From: Parabacteroides goldsteinii DSM 19448 = WAL 12034
Lineage (GTDB): Bacteria > Bacteroidota > Bacteroidia > Bacteroidales > Tannerellaceae
Assembly (NCBI RefSeq): GCF_000969835.1
Contig: NZ_KQ033913.1
Span: 684,859 to 748,858, forward strand
Direction of reading: 5' to 3'
Length of the DNA: 64,000 nt
How positions within the stretch are numbered: the first letter of the stretch is position 1; every line of letters starts with the position of its first letter. Under the pieces are notes generated by a model that did not search any database, was not told the origin of the DNA, and saw only the letters and a program-made list of their open reading frames with translations. The position numbers and the translations under genes are program-made. Below are positions 34,390-42,289 of the stretch, one piece after another.

Positions 34390-35925
34390 ATGATTTGGTT
34401 AATAGCAAAGAAAGATTTCCTGCTGAACTTGTTGTCGGTCAGGTTTATTATAGGGTTTGTACTGTGCCTGCTAGTGATACCGTTCACGGTGATCGTCAGT
34501 GTGGAGAATTATCAGAACCAGGTGCGTGTCTTTAAGATCGAACAGGCAAAGGCGGATAAAGAAATGAAAGAGAGCCGCGTATGGTCACATGTTCGTCCTA
34601 CTGTTATACAGGTGCCGGAGCCGCTGAGTATCTTTAGTACGGGTATTATTGGTGATGTCGGCAATAAGGTGAAGGTTTCTTTCTGGGAATATCCGCTGTT
34701 TCCCGAAGGGCATACTCTTACCCGCGACAACCCTTCGTTGAATGCCTTCTTCTCGATAGACTTTTCGAAAGTGGTCGCTATTCTTATCTCGTTGCTGGCA
34801 CTCGTCTTTTCGTATGATGCCATTACCCGTGAACGGGAAGACGGGACGATGAAGCTGACCTTTACCGGACAGGTGAGCCGTATCTCTTTCCTGATGGGTA
34901 AGTTATTGGGGTTGTTGCTGACGTTACTGCCTATTTTGCTGTTCTGTTATCTGCTGGCCTGCCTGATCATTGTGGTTAATCCGGCGATTTCCCTTTCAGT
35001 ATCCGACTGGGGCGGCTTGTCGCTGCTTTTCCTGACTTCCGTCATTTATATGATGGTATTCCTGTTGTTGGGAATGTTTATTTCCAGCCGGGTGACGCAT
35101 TCGTCTTCGTCCATTATTATCAGCTTGCTGTGCTGGATATGGTTCCTTTTCCTGATGCCTAATATTGCGACTTATCTGGCACAAAGTATTTCGAAAGCGC
35201 CTTTATATGATAATGTACAGGCAACCATGAGAAATTATGACGAGGCTTTTCATAAAGAATATATGGAGGAATGGCCGCGTGCGTCCCAAAGGGTCAATAT
35301 GAAATATTTGAGTTATAATAATTGTACCGGTGACGGACCTGAATATCTTGAATTGGCCGGAGGCCCGAAAGAGACACCTTTATTCCACCAGCAGATGCAG
35401 ATTTGGGCAACTCCTGTCATGCTGAATAATGCGGATAAGAAATGGGCCTTGCAGCGGAACTATCTGGACGGACTGGTGCGTCAGCAACGGTTGCAACAAG
35501 CCATCGCCTGGTTGTCGCCCTCCGAATTGTTCGATCAGACGACGGATGCTTTATGCCGTACCGATGCGGGCAGCTTCCTTAAATATATGGAAAGTTTGCG
35601 TAAATACCGAGAGAACGTCATTACCTATTTCAAGGATCATAAGCTGTTTGAGTCTACTGCTTATTTTACCGCCCAGCCTTTGGACGAATTTCCTACACAG
35701 GCAGAAGTTGACTTGGGAGGAGAAGAAGTATGGAAGAAATATGGCAGAAGTAATTCTGAATTTCCGTATCTGGATACCAGCGGTGTTCCCCGCTATGTTC
35801 CTCAACCGATCACACTTTCGGCTACGTTGGGTGCTGCACTGGGACGCTTATGTGCTCTGTTGGGATTGGTGATCGTATTGTTGGTCGGGACAATCGTGTC
35901 GTTTATGAAATATGATGTCAGATAA
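34390..35925 (+). CDS. ABC-2 type permease, first of a pair
   Basis: The 511-residue inner-membrane protein has one N-terminal membrane segment (about 13-35), a periplasmic stretch, a cluster of five membrane helices (about 120-270), a long second periplasmic domain (about 275-475) and a last helix (about 478-505). The cytoplasmic DAITREREDGTMKL motif is characteristic of NosY-like permeases with a DUF3526-type large domain. It pairs with the next gene and the ATPase at 33643. Confidence 0.88.
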   Translation: MIWLIAKKDFLLNLLSVRFIIGFVLCLLVIPFTVIVSVENYQNQVRVFKIEQAKADKEMKESRVWSHVRPTVIQVPEPLSIFSTGIIGDVGNKVKVSFWEYPLFPEGHTLTRDNPSLNAFFSIDFSKVVAILISLLALVFSYDAITREREDGTMKLTFTGQVSRISFLMGKLLGLLLTLLPILLFCYLLACLIIVVNPAISLSVSDWGGLSLLFLTSVIYMMVFLLLGMFISSRVTHSSSSIIISLLCWIWFLFLMPNIATYLAQSISKAPLYDNVQATMRNYDEAFHKEYMEEWPRASQRVNMKYLSYNNCTGDGPEYLELAGGPKETPLFHQQMQIWATPVMLNNADKKWALQRNYLDGLVRQQRLQQAIAWLSPSELFDQTTDALCRTDAGSFLKYMESLRKYRENVITYFKDHKLFESTAYFTAQPLDEFPTQAEVDLGGEEVWKKYGRSNSEFPYLDTSGVPRYVPQPITLSATLGAALGRLCALLGLVIVLLVGTIVSFMKYDVR

Positions 35926-35940
35926 TAAATAATTACAGTT

Positions 35941-37335
35941 ATGTTTACAACTTTATATATACGTGAATTGCAGAACTATCTGTATAGCCTGCGCTTTCAG
36001 GTTTCTTTTGTAATTGTTGTGCTGGTGTTTACGTTGGGTAGTGTTTCATTCGCTTCTTCTTTTAAGGATATGCATGATAACTACACCAAATATAGCGTAG
36101 CACAGCAGGAAGCAATAGGCAAACAAGCCGAAAATATCTCAAAAGTAGCGACAGCAAGGAATAGCTTTATCATCTCTCCGCGTGAAAACAGTGTGATTGC
36201 GGATTGCAAGGAAAGCTATTTGCCTAACCGTATTACCTACAGTGCTTATAATATGTTTGATTATTCGGTACGCCATGATAGCAATAATCCTCTTCTGATC
36301 CGTACGGATAGTTTGAGTTGGTCGTTTATCGTTTCCATGTTCCTTAGTTTTATTACGCTGCTTTTTGCTTTTGATGCCATTTCAGGGGAAAAGGAGGAGA
36401 GGACGCTGGCTTTGGTCTTTTCAAATGCCGTGCCCCGGAGCACCTTCTTGTGCAGTAAGCTTTTGAGTATTATAACAGTGATAGGAGTCATGGAGCTGGT
36501 CGGTATCATAATCAGTCTGATTATCCTGGCTGTTTCCGGTCAGGTGCAGTTGAACAGTAGCTTTCTGATAGAGACTGCCGGGTTTATACTGATCAGCCTT
36601 TTGTTCATCACTACGTTTGCCGTATTCGGTTTGCTGTCGTCGGTGGTGACGCGCTACTCCAATATCAGTTTGCTTATCTCGCTTTGTTTCTGGTTGTTTG
36701 CTGCGGTGGTCATTCCTAATACGTCTGTATTCTGGGCAAAGACGCTGTTCAGCATACCGACATCGGACGAAGTGGCTCAGAAGCGCCAGGAGGCATCCAA
36801 TGATATTAACCGGAATGCACCGGAAGGAAGCTGGTCGTCCAATGGTATGGATGCATTTTATCCCCGGCATGAGTTGCGTGCACGAAACCAGAGCAATCTG
36901 ATGAATAGCGATAAGAAGTATAATGATGCCTATTACCTGCAACAGTTCCGTCAGTTTGAGCAGACCCGTAATTTCACGCTGTTGTCACCGATCGCGCAGT
37001 TCGATTATATGAATGAAGCGTTTCTGGGAGGTGGTTACCTGCGTTTTCAGAAGAACTGGAATGACCTGCATGCTTTCCAGGAACAGTTCTTACAGTGGTT
37101 CAAAGACGTCGATGCCAAGGATGACGGTAGCCCTCACTGGTATAATCCTTATGAAGATTATTCCACCAGTAAGAAACCTGTAGCCGTCGATCAGATTCCG
37201 CAATACCAGGAACAGATCGCCTCTTTCGGGCAACGCATCGAATTCATCGGCGGTTATATGATTGCTATGATAGTTATGATTGCTGTTTTGTTTATGGCTT
37301 GCTTTTATTTCTTTACAAGATACGATGTACGGTAA
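35941..37335 (+). CDS. ABC-2 type permease, second of a pair
   Basis: The 464-residue protein has the same plan as its neighbour: an N-terminal helix (about 20-40), the DAISGEKEERTLAL motif (about 138), a helix cluster (to about 260), a large periplasmic part and a C-terminal helix (about 440-460, IAMIVMIAVLFMACFYFF). It begins 15 bases after the first permease. The two are divergent paralogues likely to form a heterodimer. It is the last gene of the operon; the sigma-54 sites that follow at 37340 overlap almost directly with its stop. Confidence 0.88.
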   Translation: MFTTLYIRELQNYLYSLRFQVSFVIVVLVFTLGSVSFASSFKDMHDNYTKYSVAQQEAIGKQAENISKVATARNSFIISPRENSVIADCKESYLPNRITYSAYNMFDYSVRHDSNNPLLIRTDSLSWSFIVSMFLSFITLLFAFDAISGEKEERTLALVFSNAVPRSTFLCSKLLSIITVIGVMELVGIIISLIILAVSGQVQLNSSFLIETAGFILISLLFITTFAVFGLLSSVVTRYSNISLLISLCFWLFAAVVIPNTSVFWAKTLFSIPTSDEVAQKRQEASNDINRNAPEGSWSSNGMDAFYPRHELRARNQSNLMNSDKKYNDAYYLQQFRQFEQTRNFTLLSPIAQFDYMNEAFLGGGYLRFQKNWNDLHAFQEQFLQWFKDVDAKDDGSPHWYNPYEDYSTSKKPVAVDQIPQYQEQIASFGQRIEFIGGYMIAMIVMIAVLFMACFYFFTRYDVR

Positions 37336-37339
37336 TAAC

Positions 37340-37377
37340 TGTCTAAATTTTGTACATCACTGTCTAATTATTGGACA
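37340..37377 (+). promoter_or_regulatory. Upstream activator pair for the gene-less promoter
   Basis: TGTCTAAATTTTGTACA at 37340-37356 and TGTCTAATTATTGGACA at 37361-37377 are 17-bp sites of the form TGT-N11-ACA with centres 21 bp apart. The nearer centre is 65 bp from the -24 GG of the promoter at 37432. The layout is identical to that at 46618-46655 and 55516-55553. Confidence 0.75.
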
Positions 37378-37431
37378 GAATGGGATTTTAGTGATAAATA
37401 TATATGTTTGATAAATAGATGTTTGTGTGTT

Positions 37432-37448
37432 TTGGCACGCTGTTTGCA
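37432..37448 (+). promoter_or_regulatory. Sigma-54 promoter with no protein gene behind it (first)
   Basis: TTGGCACG-CTGT-TTGCA is a consensus -24/-12 element (GG 37434-37435, GC 37446-37447). Transcription would start near 37459 and meet the second promoter and then a terminator at 37624-37655. No protein gene on the plus strand follows before the convergent DUF368 gene. Confidence 0.8.
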
Positions 37449-37493
37449 CTATAAACGGCGTTGCCGGACATACTGTAAAGTAAAACCGGGCAG

Positions 37494-37511
37494 CTGTCCG
37501 TTATTGGACAG
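37494..37511 (+). promoter_or_regulatory. Activator site for the second tandem promoter
   Basis: CTGTCCGTTATTGGACAG is a palindrome related to the TGT-N11-ACA sites but one base shorter in the middle. Its centre lies about 54 bp from the -24 GG at 37556, one helical turn nearer than at the other promoters. A weak partner, TGTAAAGTAAAACC at 37474, stands about 20 bp upstream. Confidence 0.55.
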
Positions 37512-37553
37512 GTTATTATTTATAAAATAGGTAGTTATCAGATAGATACACTT

Positions 37554-37569
37554 ATGGCATGCTATTTGC
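37554..37569 (+). promoter_or_regulatory. Sigma-54 promoter with no protein gene behind it (second)
   Basis: ATGGCATG-CTAT-TTGC has GG at 37556-37557 and GC at 37568-37569, ten bases apart. It is a good -24/-12 element, about 120 bp after the first. Transcription would start near 37581 and end at 37655, making an RNA of about 75 bases. Confidence 0.7.
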
Positions 37570-37580
37570 TATGAATTAGG

Positions 37581-37655
37581 TAAAAAGATAAACAATACTA
37601 ATAAGATGTGTGTTTTCAACATGAAGGGAGCAACTCTGGCGAACTGCTCCCTTTT
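37581..37655 (+). ncRNA. Candidate sigma-54-dependent small RNA
   Basis: The segment lies between two tandem sigma-54 promoters and a strong intrinsic terminator and has no recognisable gene. The predicted RNA is about 75 bases from the second promoter and about 200 from the first. The 5' part is A-rich and unstructured, suitable for base-pairing, and the 3' part is the terminator hairpin. A 17-codon frame (ATG at 37606, stop at 37657) overlaps the hairpin, so a leader peptide cannot be ruled out. The RNA would be made when the TGT-N11-ACA activator is on, together with the efflux genes. The 5' end is predicted, not observed. Confidence 0.5.
37624..37655 (+). terminator. Terminator of the candidate small RNA
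   Basis: AAGGGAGCA at 37624-37632 pairs with TGCTCCCTT at 37645-37653 around a 12-base loop, and the T-run runs TTTT at 37652-37655. It is a strong intrinsic terminator on the plus strand. Confidence 0.8.
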
Positions 37656-37745
37656 ATAACCTAAAAAGGTTAACATAATTGATGAGGTTCTCTTTGGCGA
37701 GAGAACAAGCTCTTCCTTGTGCGTGAGCATAGGGGAGAGATTTTT

Positions 37746-38657
37746 TTATGCTTTAGCTCCTTTCATGGATAACTTTTCAAGGAAATATACGATAGCGAAG
37801 CCAAATATCATTAATCCTACGGCTTCCCACAACAACTGGTCCGGCAAAATATTTGCTTCGACCAACGGCTTGATCACTCCATGGCTGTCGGTATATGTCT
37901 CGATCGTTTCTTTCCAGGGCCATACTTTGTTGAGCGAACCCAGCATAAAACCGGCCAATACTGCGATTGTCGTATCATGGAACCGGCGCAGGGCATAAGA
38001 GAGTACTCGTGAAAATGAAGTGATACCCAATGCCGCGCCACAGATAAATACGAGCATGACCGGGATATTGAGTGTTTTTACCGCTTCCATGATATAGAAA
38101 TATTTTCCGAGCAATACCAGAATGAAACTACCTGAAATACCCGGCAAGATCATCGCGCAGATCGCAATGGCTCCGCAAAGGAAGATAAAGAACAGATTTG
38201 TCGGTGTCTCCGCCGGTGTGGCAACGGTAATGTAATAAGCAATGATAGCCCCGATGATAAAACTCAGTATCGATTTCCAGTTCCATTGTTTGATATCTTT
38301 CGATACGAACCAGGTGGAAGCCAGTACCAACCCGAAAAAGAAGGCCCACACCAGGATCGGATGGGTAACCAACAGCCAGGTAATGAGCTTTGCCAGCGAG
38401 AAAATGCTGATCCCGATGCCGGCAACGATAGCCAGCAGGAAGTTGGCATTTATCGCTTTCCAGAAAGCGGCGATCTTACCGGTGAAGAGTAGCTTCAGGC
38501 TTGCTCCGTTAATACTCTTGATCGAATCGATCAGTTCTTCATAAATACCAACAATAAAGGCAATTGTGCCGCCCGATACGCCGGGAACAACATCGGCTGC
38601 GCCCATACCCATGCCTTTCAAAAGTAGGAGACCGTAGTCTTTTAGATTTCTGTCCAT
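37746..38657 (-). CDS. DUF368 (PopT-family) polyprenyl-phosphate transporter
   Basis: The 303-residue integral membrane protein has about eight membrane helices and the DUF368 signature near its start (GMGMGAADVVPGVSGGTIAFI, within residues 15-36). A second GISGSFIL motif lies near residue 170. DUF368 proteins (PopT) were recently shown to recycle undecaprenyl phosphate across the membrane for cell-wall and polysaccharide synthesis. It lies two bases after the TPR gene, so the two are co-transcribed. Confidence 0.9.
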   Translation of the reverse strand: MDRNLKDYGLLLLKGMGMGAADVVPGVSGGTIAFIVGIYEELIDSIKSINGASLKLLFTGKIAAFWKAINANFLLAIVAGIGISIFSLAKLITWLLVTHPILVWAFFFGLVLASTWFVSKDIKQWNWKSILSFIIGAIIAYYITVATPAETPTNLFFIFLCGAIAICAMILPGISGSFILVLLGKYFYIMEAVKTLNIPVMLVFICGAALGITSFSRVLSYALRRFHDTTIAVLAGFMLGSLNKVWPWKETIETYTDSHGVIKPLVEANILPDQLLWEAVGLMIFGFAIVYFLEKLSMKGAKA

Positions 38658-38659
38658 TA

Positions 38660-40102
38660 TTAGTTATTATTGTCCTTATTATTGAGGAATTCCTTTGTCA
38701 GATCTTCCGGCGGGATATGTTTGCCCAGCAACTGCTGCTCCACATCGCTGAAGTCGATACCCGAGTTTTCCAGGTACTCGATCAGTTCTTTCGGGGTAGT
38801 CTTGCTGAAATGTTCGCCGAAATGCTTCATATCTCCTTTAGCCAGATAAGCCATAGCCATATGGAGATGGATAAAAGGCAGATCCGGATTAACGGCATAT
38901 ACCTTATTATAATATTTGATCGCCTTGTCGATATCGCCTTTCATGTAGAGATACTGTCCGGCATGGAAAAGGCTTTCAAAATCCTCCGGTTGATAGTAGT
39001 CTCCTTTATCCAATACTTCGAACAGACGTTCGGTAGTCTCGACTGCCTGCTTGTCTTCTCCGTTTTCTACGTAGGTCAAAGCCAGCAGAGAGAGTATCCT
39101 GACATTGTTGGGGAATAGTTCGACCGCCTTTGTCAATGTATTGGAAGCCTCCCGGTGACGTTCCGTTTCCGCACAGCAACGGATGAAGTTGATGTATGCT
39201 GCCGGTTCGTTGTCAGTCACCTTTTTGCCGATAATATCTTTCAGCAGATTATAGGCTCCTTCAAAATTCTCAAGTTTGATATAGCATTCAGCCATGAGCG
39301 GTTTGATGCGCTCCGCCATCTCAAAGTCGCCATTGATATCCTGATATACTTCCAGTGCCTTTTCATAATTTTCGTTCATGTAGAGGCAATAGGCTTTCAG
39401 TATCTTCAACTCCGGGTCCGAATCATCGCAGGTCAGTGCAAAGTCGAATGCTTCGATTGCCTTTTCGAACTCCAGTTTAATCGAATACAACCGTCCGAGT
39501 GTGAACCAGTATTCGTGGGAGTAAGGGTTTTTGTCGATCAGTTCGTTGCAGATGCTGATCGCCCCGTCGATGTCTCCTTCTATTTCCCGGTTGTAGCATA
39601 ACTCATCTTTCAATACCAGATTCTGAGGGAATAAATCAATGCCGCGGTTTATGAAATCGCGGGCTTCATTGTTCATTTCCATATCACTTAAAAGGGGAGC
39701 GGTACATTCGAATACCGTTTCCAGATAATCGCAATCCTCTTCGATCAATTTTTCTGTGTACTCGATCAGTTTATCATACCGGTCGAGCATGCAATAACAT
39801 TCTAACCGTAATAAGTCGAGGTCCTGGTTGTCTGTTTCAGCGATTGAATCGATCAGGGCCAGTGCACTGTTATAATCTTCATTATAAACGAAGAGTTTGC
39901 ATTGTCTGATCTGTAAGTCTGTATTACCCGGATGAAGTTTTAGTCCTAAAGCTAAAACTTCATCAAAGTAGTCATAATTATCCGATTCTTCAAAGCTGCC
40001 CAACAGTTCATCTACTTCATCTGCATCGAAATAGGGTTCTTTTCCCATTTCGCGGGCAGACAGATAACGTTGTAGCAGGCGTGAAATATCATCTTTTTTC
40101 AT
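38660..40102 (-). CDS. Tetratricopeptide repeat protein
   Basis: The 480-residue acidic protein is made of consecutive TPR-like helix pairs from about residue 45 to 440; clear units include YSHEYWFTLGRLYSIKLEFEKAIEAF and DIDKAIKYYNKVYAVNPD (each shown only in part here as a motif). There is no signal peptide or membrane segment, so it is a cytoplasmic scaffold. It precedes the DUF368 gene by two bases, suggesting a link with envelope lipid-carrier recycling. No enzymatic domain is visible. Partners are unknown. Confidence 0.85.
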   Translation of the reverse strand: MKKDDISRLLQRYLSAREMGKEPYFDADEVDELLGSFEESDNYDYFDEVLALGLKLHPGNTDLQIRQCKLFVYNEDYNSALALIDSIAETDNQDLDLLRLECYCMLDRYDKLIEYTEKLIEEDCDYLETVFECTAPLLSDMEMNNEARDFINRGIDLFPQNLVLKDELCYNREIEGDIDGAISICNELIDKNPYSHEYWFTLGRLYSIKLEFEKAIEAFDFALTCDDSDPELKILKAYCLYMNENYEKALEVYQDINGDFEMAERIKPLMAECYIKLENFEGAYNLLKDIIGKKVTDNEPAAYINFIRCCAETERHREASNTLTKAVELFPNNVRILSLLALTYVENGEDKQAVETTERLFEVLDKGDYYQPEDFESLFHAGQYLYMKGDIDKAIKYYNKVYAVNPDLPFIHLHMAMAYLAKGDMKHFGEHFSKTTPKELIEYLENSGIDFSDVEQQLLGKHIPPEDLTKEFLNNKDNNN

Positions 40103-40115
40103 AGGGAATAATTTT

Positions 40116-40226
40116 AATGTGCCAATATGCCAATTTGTTAATATGCCAATAACCGGAATGATTAGTATATCCTGTCTGGTACATTATTAAAATCGGCGCA
40201 TTGGCATATTGTTTAATTGGCAAATT
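40116..40226. repeat. Octamer-built inverted repeat (AATATGCC units)
   Basis: The left arm reads as consecutive 8-bp units: AATGTGCC, AATATGCC, AATTTGTT, AATATGCC. The right arm has their complements in the same 8-bp register (ATTGGCAT, ATTGTTTA, ATTGGCAA). The whole fills the gap between glnS and the TPR gene. A second member of the same family lies at 45050-45151. It would fold into a long hairpin in the RNA read from the minus strand. Confidence 0.7.
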
Positions 40227-40227
40227 A

Positions 40228-41976
40228 TCAAGCCTTGTCCTTCACCTTGCTCCACGTATCTTTCAGGGATACGGTGCGGTTGAATACGAGCTTTTCGGGC
40301 GTAGAGTCTTTGTCTACGTTAAAATAACCGATACGCTGGAATTGTAAATAATCTAATGGCTTGGCGTTTGCCAGATATTTTTCCACGTAACAGTTCGTCA
40401 ATATGTTCAGAGAATCCGGATTGATGATCTCTTTCATCGCATCCAGCACGGAGCAATTCTTGGCTTCACGGATAGCGGCCAGTTCATCACGCGGATTTTC
40501 TACTTTCCAGAGGCGGTCGTACAAGCGGACTTCTGCCGGCAGACTATGCGCACAACTCAGCCAATGTAGCGTTCCTTTTACTTTGCGGTTGCTGTCCGGC
40601 ATGCCGCTCTTGGTATTCGGATCGTACTCGCAATAGACTTCCACCACTTCGCCTGCATCGTTTTTCTTGCAACCGGTACATTTTACGATGTAAGCATTCT
40701 TCAGACGTACTTCCTGTCCGGGAGTCATACGGAAGAACTTCTTCGGTGCATCTTCCATAAAGTCGTCTCTTTCCATCCACAGTTCGCGGCTGAATTCGAT
40801 CAGGTGGCTGCCTGCTTCCGGGTCTTCCGGGTTGTTGATAGCTTCCATCTCTTCCACCTGTCCTTCCGGATAATTGGTGATGATCAGTTTGACCGGATCG
40901 AGAACGGCCGATACACGGGTAGCACGGGCATTCAAGTCTTCACGAACGGCACTTTCCAACAAGGCGAATTCGTTCAGGGCGTCGTAAGTGGTATATCCGA
41001 TCTTATCGACGAATTTACGGATAGACTCGGGAGAATAACCACGGCGGCGGAATGCACAGATAGTCGGCATACGGGGATCGTCCCAACCGTCGACCAGCTT
41101 TTCTTTTACCAGTGTAAGCAGGTTACGTTTGCTCATCAGCGTATAACTCAGGTTCAGTTTGTTGAACTCAGTCTGGCGCGGACGGTTGTCGTCGAGGTCT
41201 TTACCCTCTTTCAACCAGTCGATGAACAGGTCGTATAACGGACGGTGTACCACAAACTCGAGTGTACAAAGCGAGTGTGTAACGCCTTCAAAGAAGTCGC
41301 TCTGTCCGTGGGCAAAGTCGTACATCGGATACACTTTCCAAGTGTTGCCTGTACGGTGGTGATGTGCTGAGGCAAGTACACGGTAGATGATCGGGTCGCG
41401 AAAGTGCATGTTTGGGTTTGCCATATCTATTTTGGCACGCAGCACCATTGCTCCGTCTTCCACTTCGCCGTCGCTCATCTTTTGGAACAACGCCAGATTT
41501 TCTTCGATGGGACGGTCGCGATACGGACTATTGATACCCGGTTGGGTAGGGGTTCCTTTCTGCTGGGCGATAACTTCCGAACTTTGTTCGTCGATATAGG
41601 CTTTTCCTTCTTTGATCAGACGGATGGCAAAATCCCACAATTGCTGGAAATAGTCGGATGCGTAATAGATGTTACCCCAATGGAATCCGAGCCATTCTAT
41701 ATCTTCCTTGATTGCATCGACGTACTCTACATCTTCTTTTACAGGGTTCGTGTCGTCGAAACGAAGGTTACAAACTCCGTTGTAACGTTCTGCAATACCG
41801 AAATCCAGACAGATTGCTTTGGCGTGTCCTATATGCAGATAGCCGTTTGGTTCGGGCGGGAAACGGGTTTGTATACGTCCGCCATTTTTACCTTCTGCCA
41901 GGTCTTTTTCAACATTTGCTTCAATAAAATTCAGGCTTTTTTTGCCTTCTTCTTCGTTCGTTCTGATATCGCTCAT
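40228..41976 (-). CDS. glnS: Glutaminyl-tRNA synthetase
   Basis: A class I synthetase that charges tRNA-Gln directly. The 582 residues contain the HIGH motif in PPEPNGYLHIGHAKAI (about 41-56), the KMSKS-like motif in LMSKRNLL (about 278-285), and the two-barrel C-terminal anticodon-binding domain. The enzyme is of the eukaryote-derived type that Bacteroidetes and gamma-proteobacteria share. Length is typical. It ends two bases before the octamer hairpin. Confidence 0.97.
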   Translation of the reverse strand: MSDIRTNEEEGKKSLNFIEANVEKDLAEGKNGGRIQTRFPPEPNGYLHIGHAKAICLDFGIAERYNGVCNLRFDDTNPVKEDVEYVDAIKEDIEWLGFHWGNIYYASDYFQQLWDFAIRLIKEGKAYIDEQSSEVIAQQKGTPTQPGINSPYRDRPIEENLALFQKMSDGEVEDGAMVLRAKIDMANPNMHFRDPIIYRVLASAHHHRTGNTWKVYPMYDFAHGQSDFFEGVTHSLCTLEFVVHRPLYDLFIDWLKEGKDLDDNRPRQTEFNKLNLSYTLMSKRNLLTLVKEKLVDGWDDPRMPTICAFRRRGYSPESIRKFVDKIGYTTYDALNEFALLESAVREDLNARATRVSAVLDPVKLIITNYPEGQVEEMEAINNPEDPEAGSHLIEFSRELWMERDDFMEDAPKKFFRMTPGQEVRLKNAYIVKCTGCKKNDAGEVVEVYCEYDPNTKSGMPDSNRKVKGTLHWLSCAHSLPAEVRLYDRLWKVENPRDELAAIREAKNCSVLDAMKEIINPDSLNILTNCYVEKYLANAKPLDYLQFQRIGYFNVDKDSTPEKLVFNRTVSLKDTWSKVKDKA

Positions 41977-42012
41977 ATCTGTTATAAATATGTTATTTCT
42001 TTATTAACGGAA

Positions 42013-42020
42013 CAAAGGTA
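42013..42020 (-). promoter_or_regulatory. -7 box for glnS
   Basis: On the minus strand this is TACCTTTG, a match to TAnnTTTG, 36 bases upstream of the glnS start. A -33 element at the usual spacing is not clear. Confidence 0.5.
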
Positions 42021-42156
42021 GCGATTTCTTTATTTGCTGCATAGCAATACAAGTTTTTTCCTGTATTTGTGGCTTAATTTTATCGAACAGAGTATAATAC
42101 ATGGATAAGGAAAAAGTTGTTTTACCGGCTTTTCTTAATTGGGTTACTATAGTCTC

Positions 42157-42271
42157 ACTATAGCACACAGGTGACGCAGAACTGGCGGATTTATACAGAG
42201 AAGATGTTTATTTTATTAAATAAGAATCTGTGCCCATCCGTTCAATCTGTGTCACCTGTGTGCTATGGTGA
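42157..42271. repeat. 115-bp hairpin repeat of the CACGGATT/CACAGGTGAC type
   Basis: CACTATAGCACACAGGTGAC at 42157-42176 is complementary to 42252-42271 at 19 of 20 positions, and inner parts (GCGGAT, ATCCGTT) also pair. On the minus strand the interior has AGATTCTTATTTAATA, close to the TTCTTATTTGATTA interior of the hairpin at 12537-12603. It lies between the divergently placed glnS promoter region and the end of the Nramp gene, and might end the leftward Nramp transcript. No coding sequence is seen in the 313-base gap. Confidence 0.6.
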
Positions 42272-42289
42272 AACGTAGAATGTAATGCG

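Noticed and set aside
37606..37659. A 17-codon frame (MCVFNMKGATLANCSLL) in the candidate small RNA
   Set aside because: Not listed as a gene because it overlaps the terminator stem and has no clear ribosome-binding site; it is mentioned under the RNA as an alternative.
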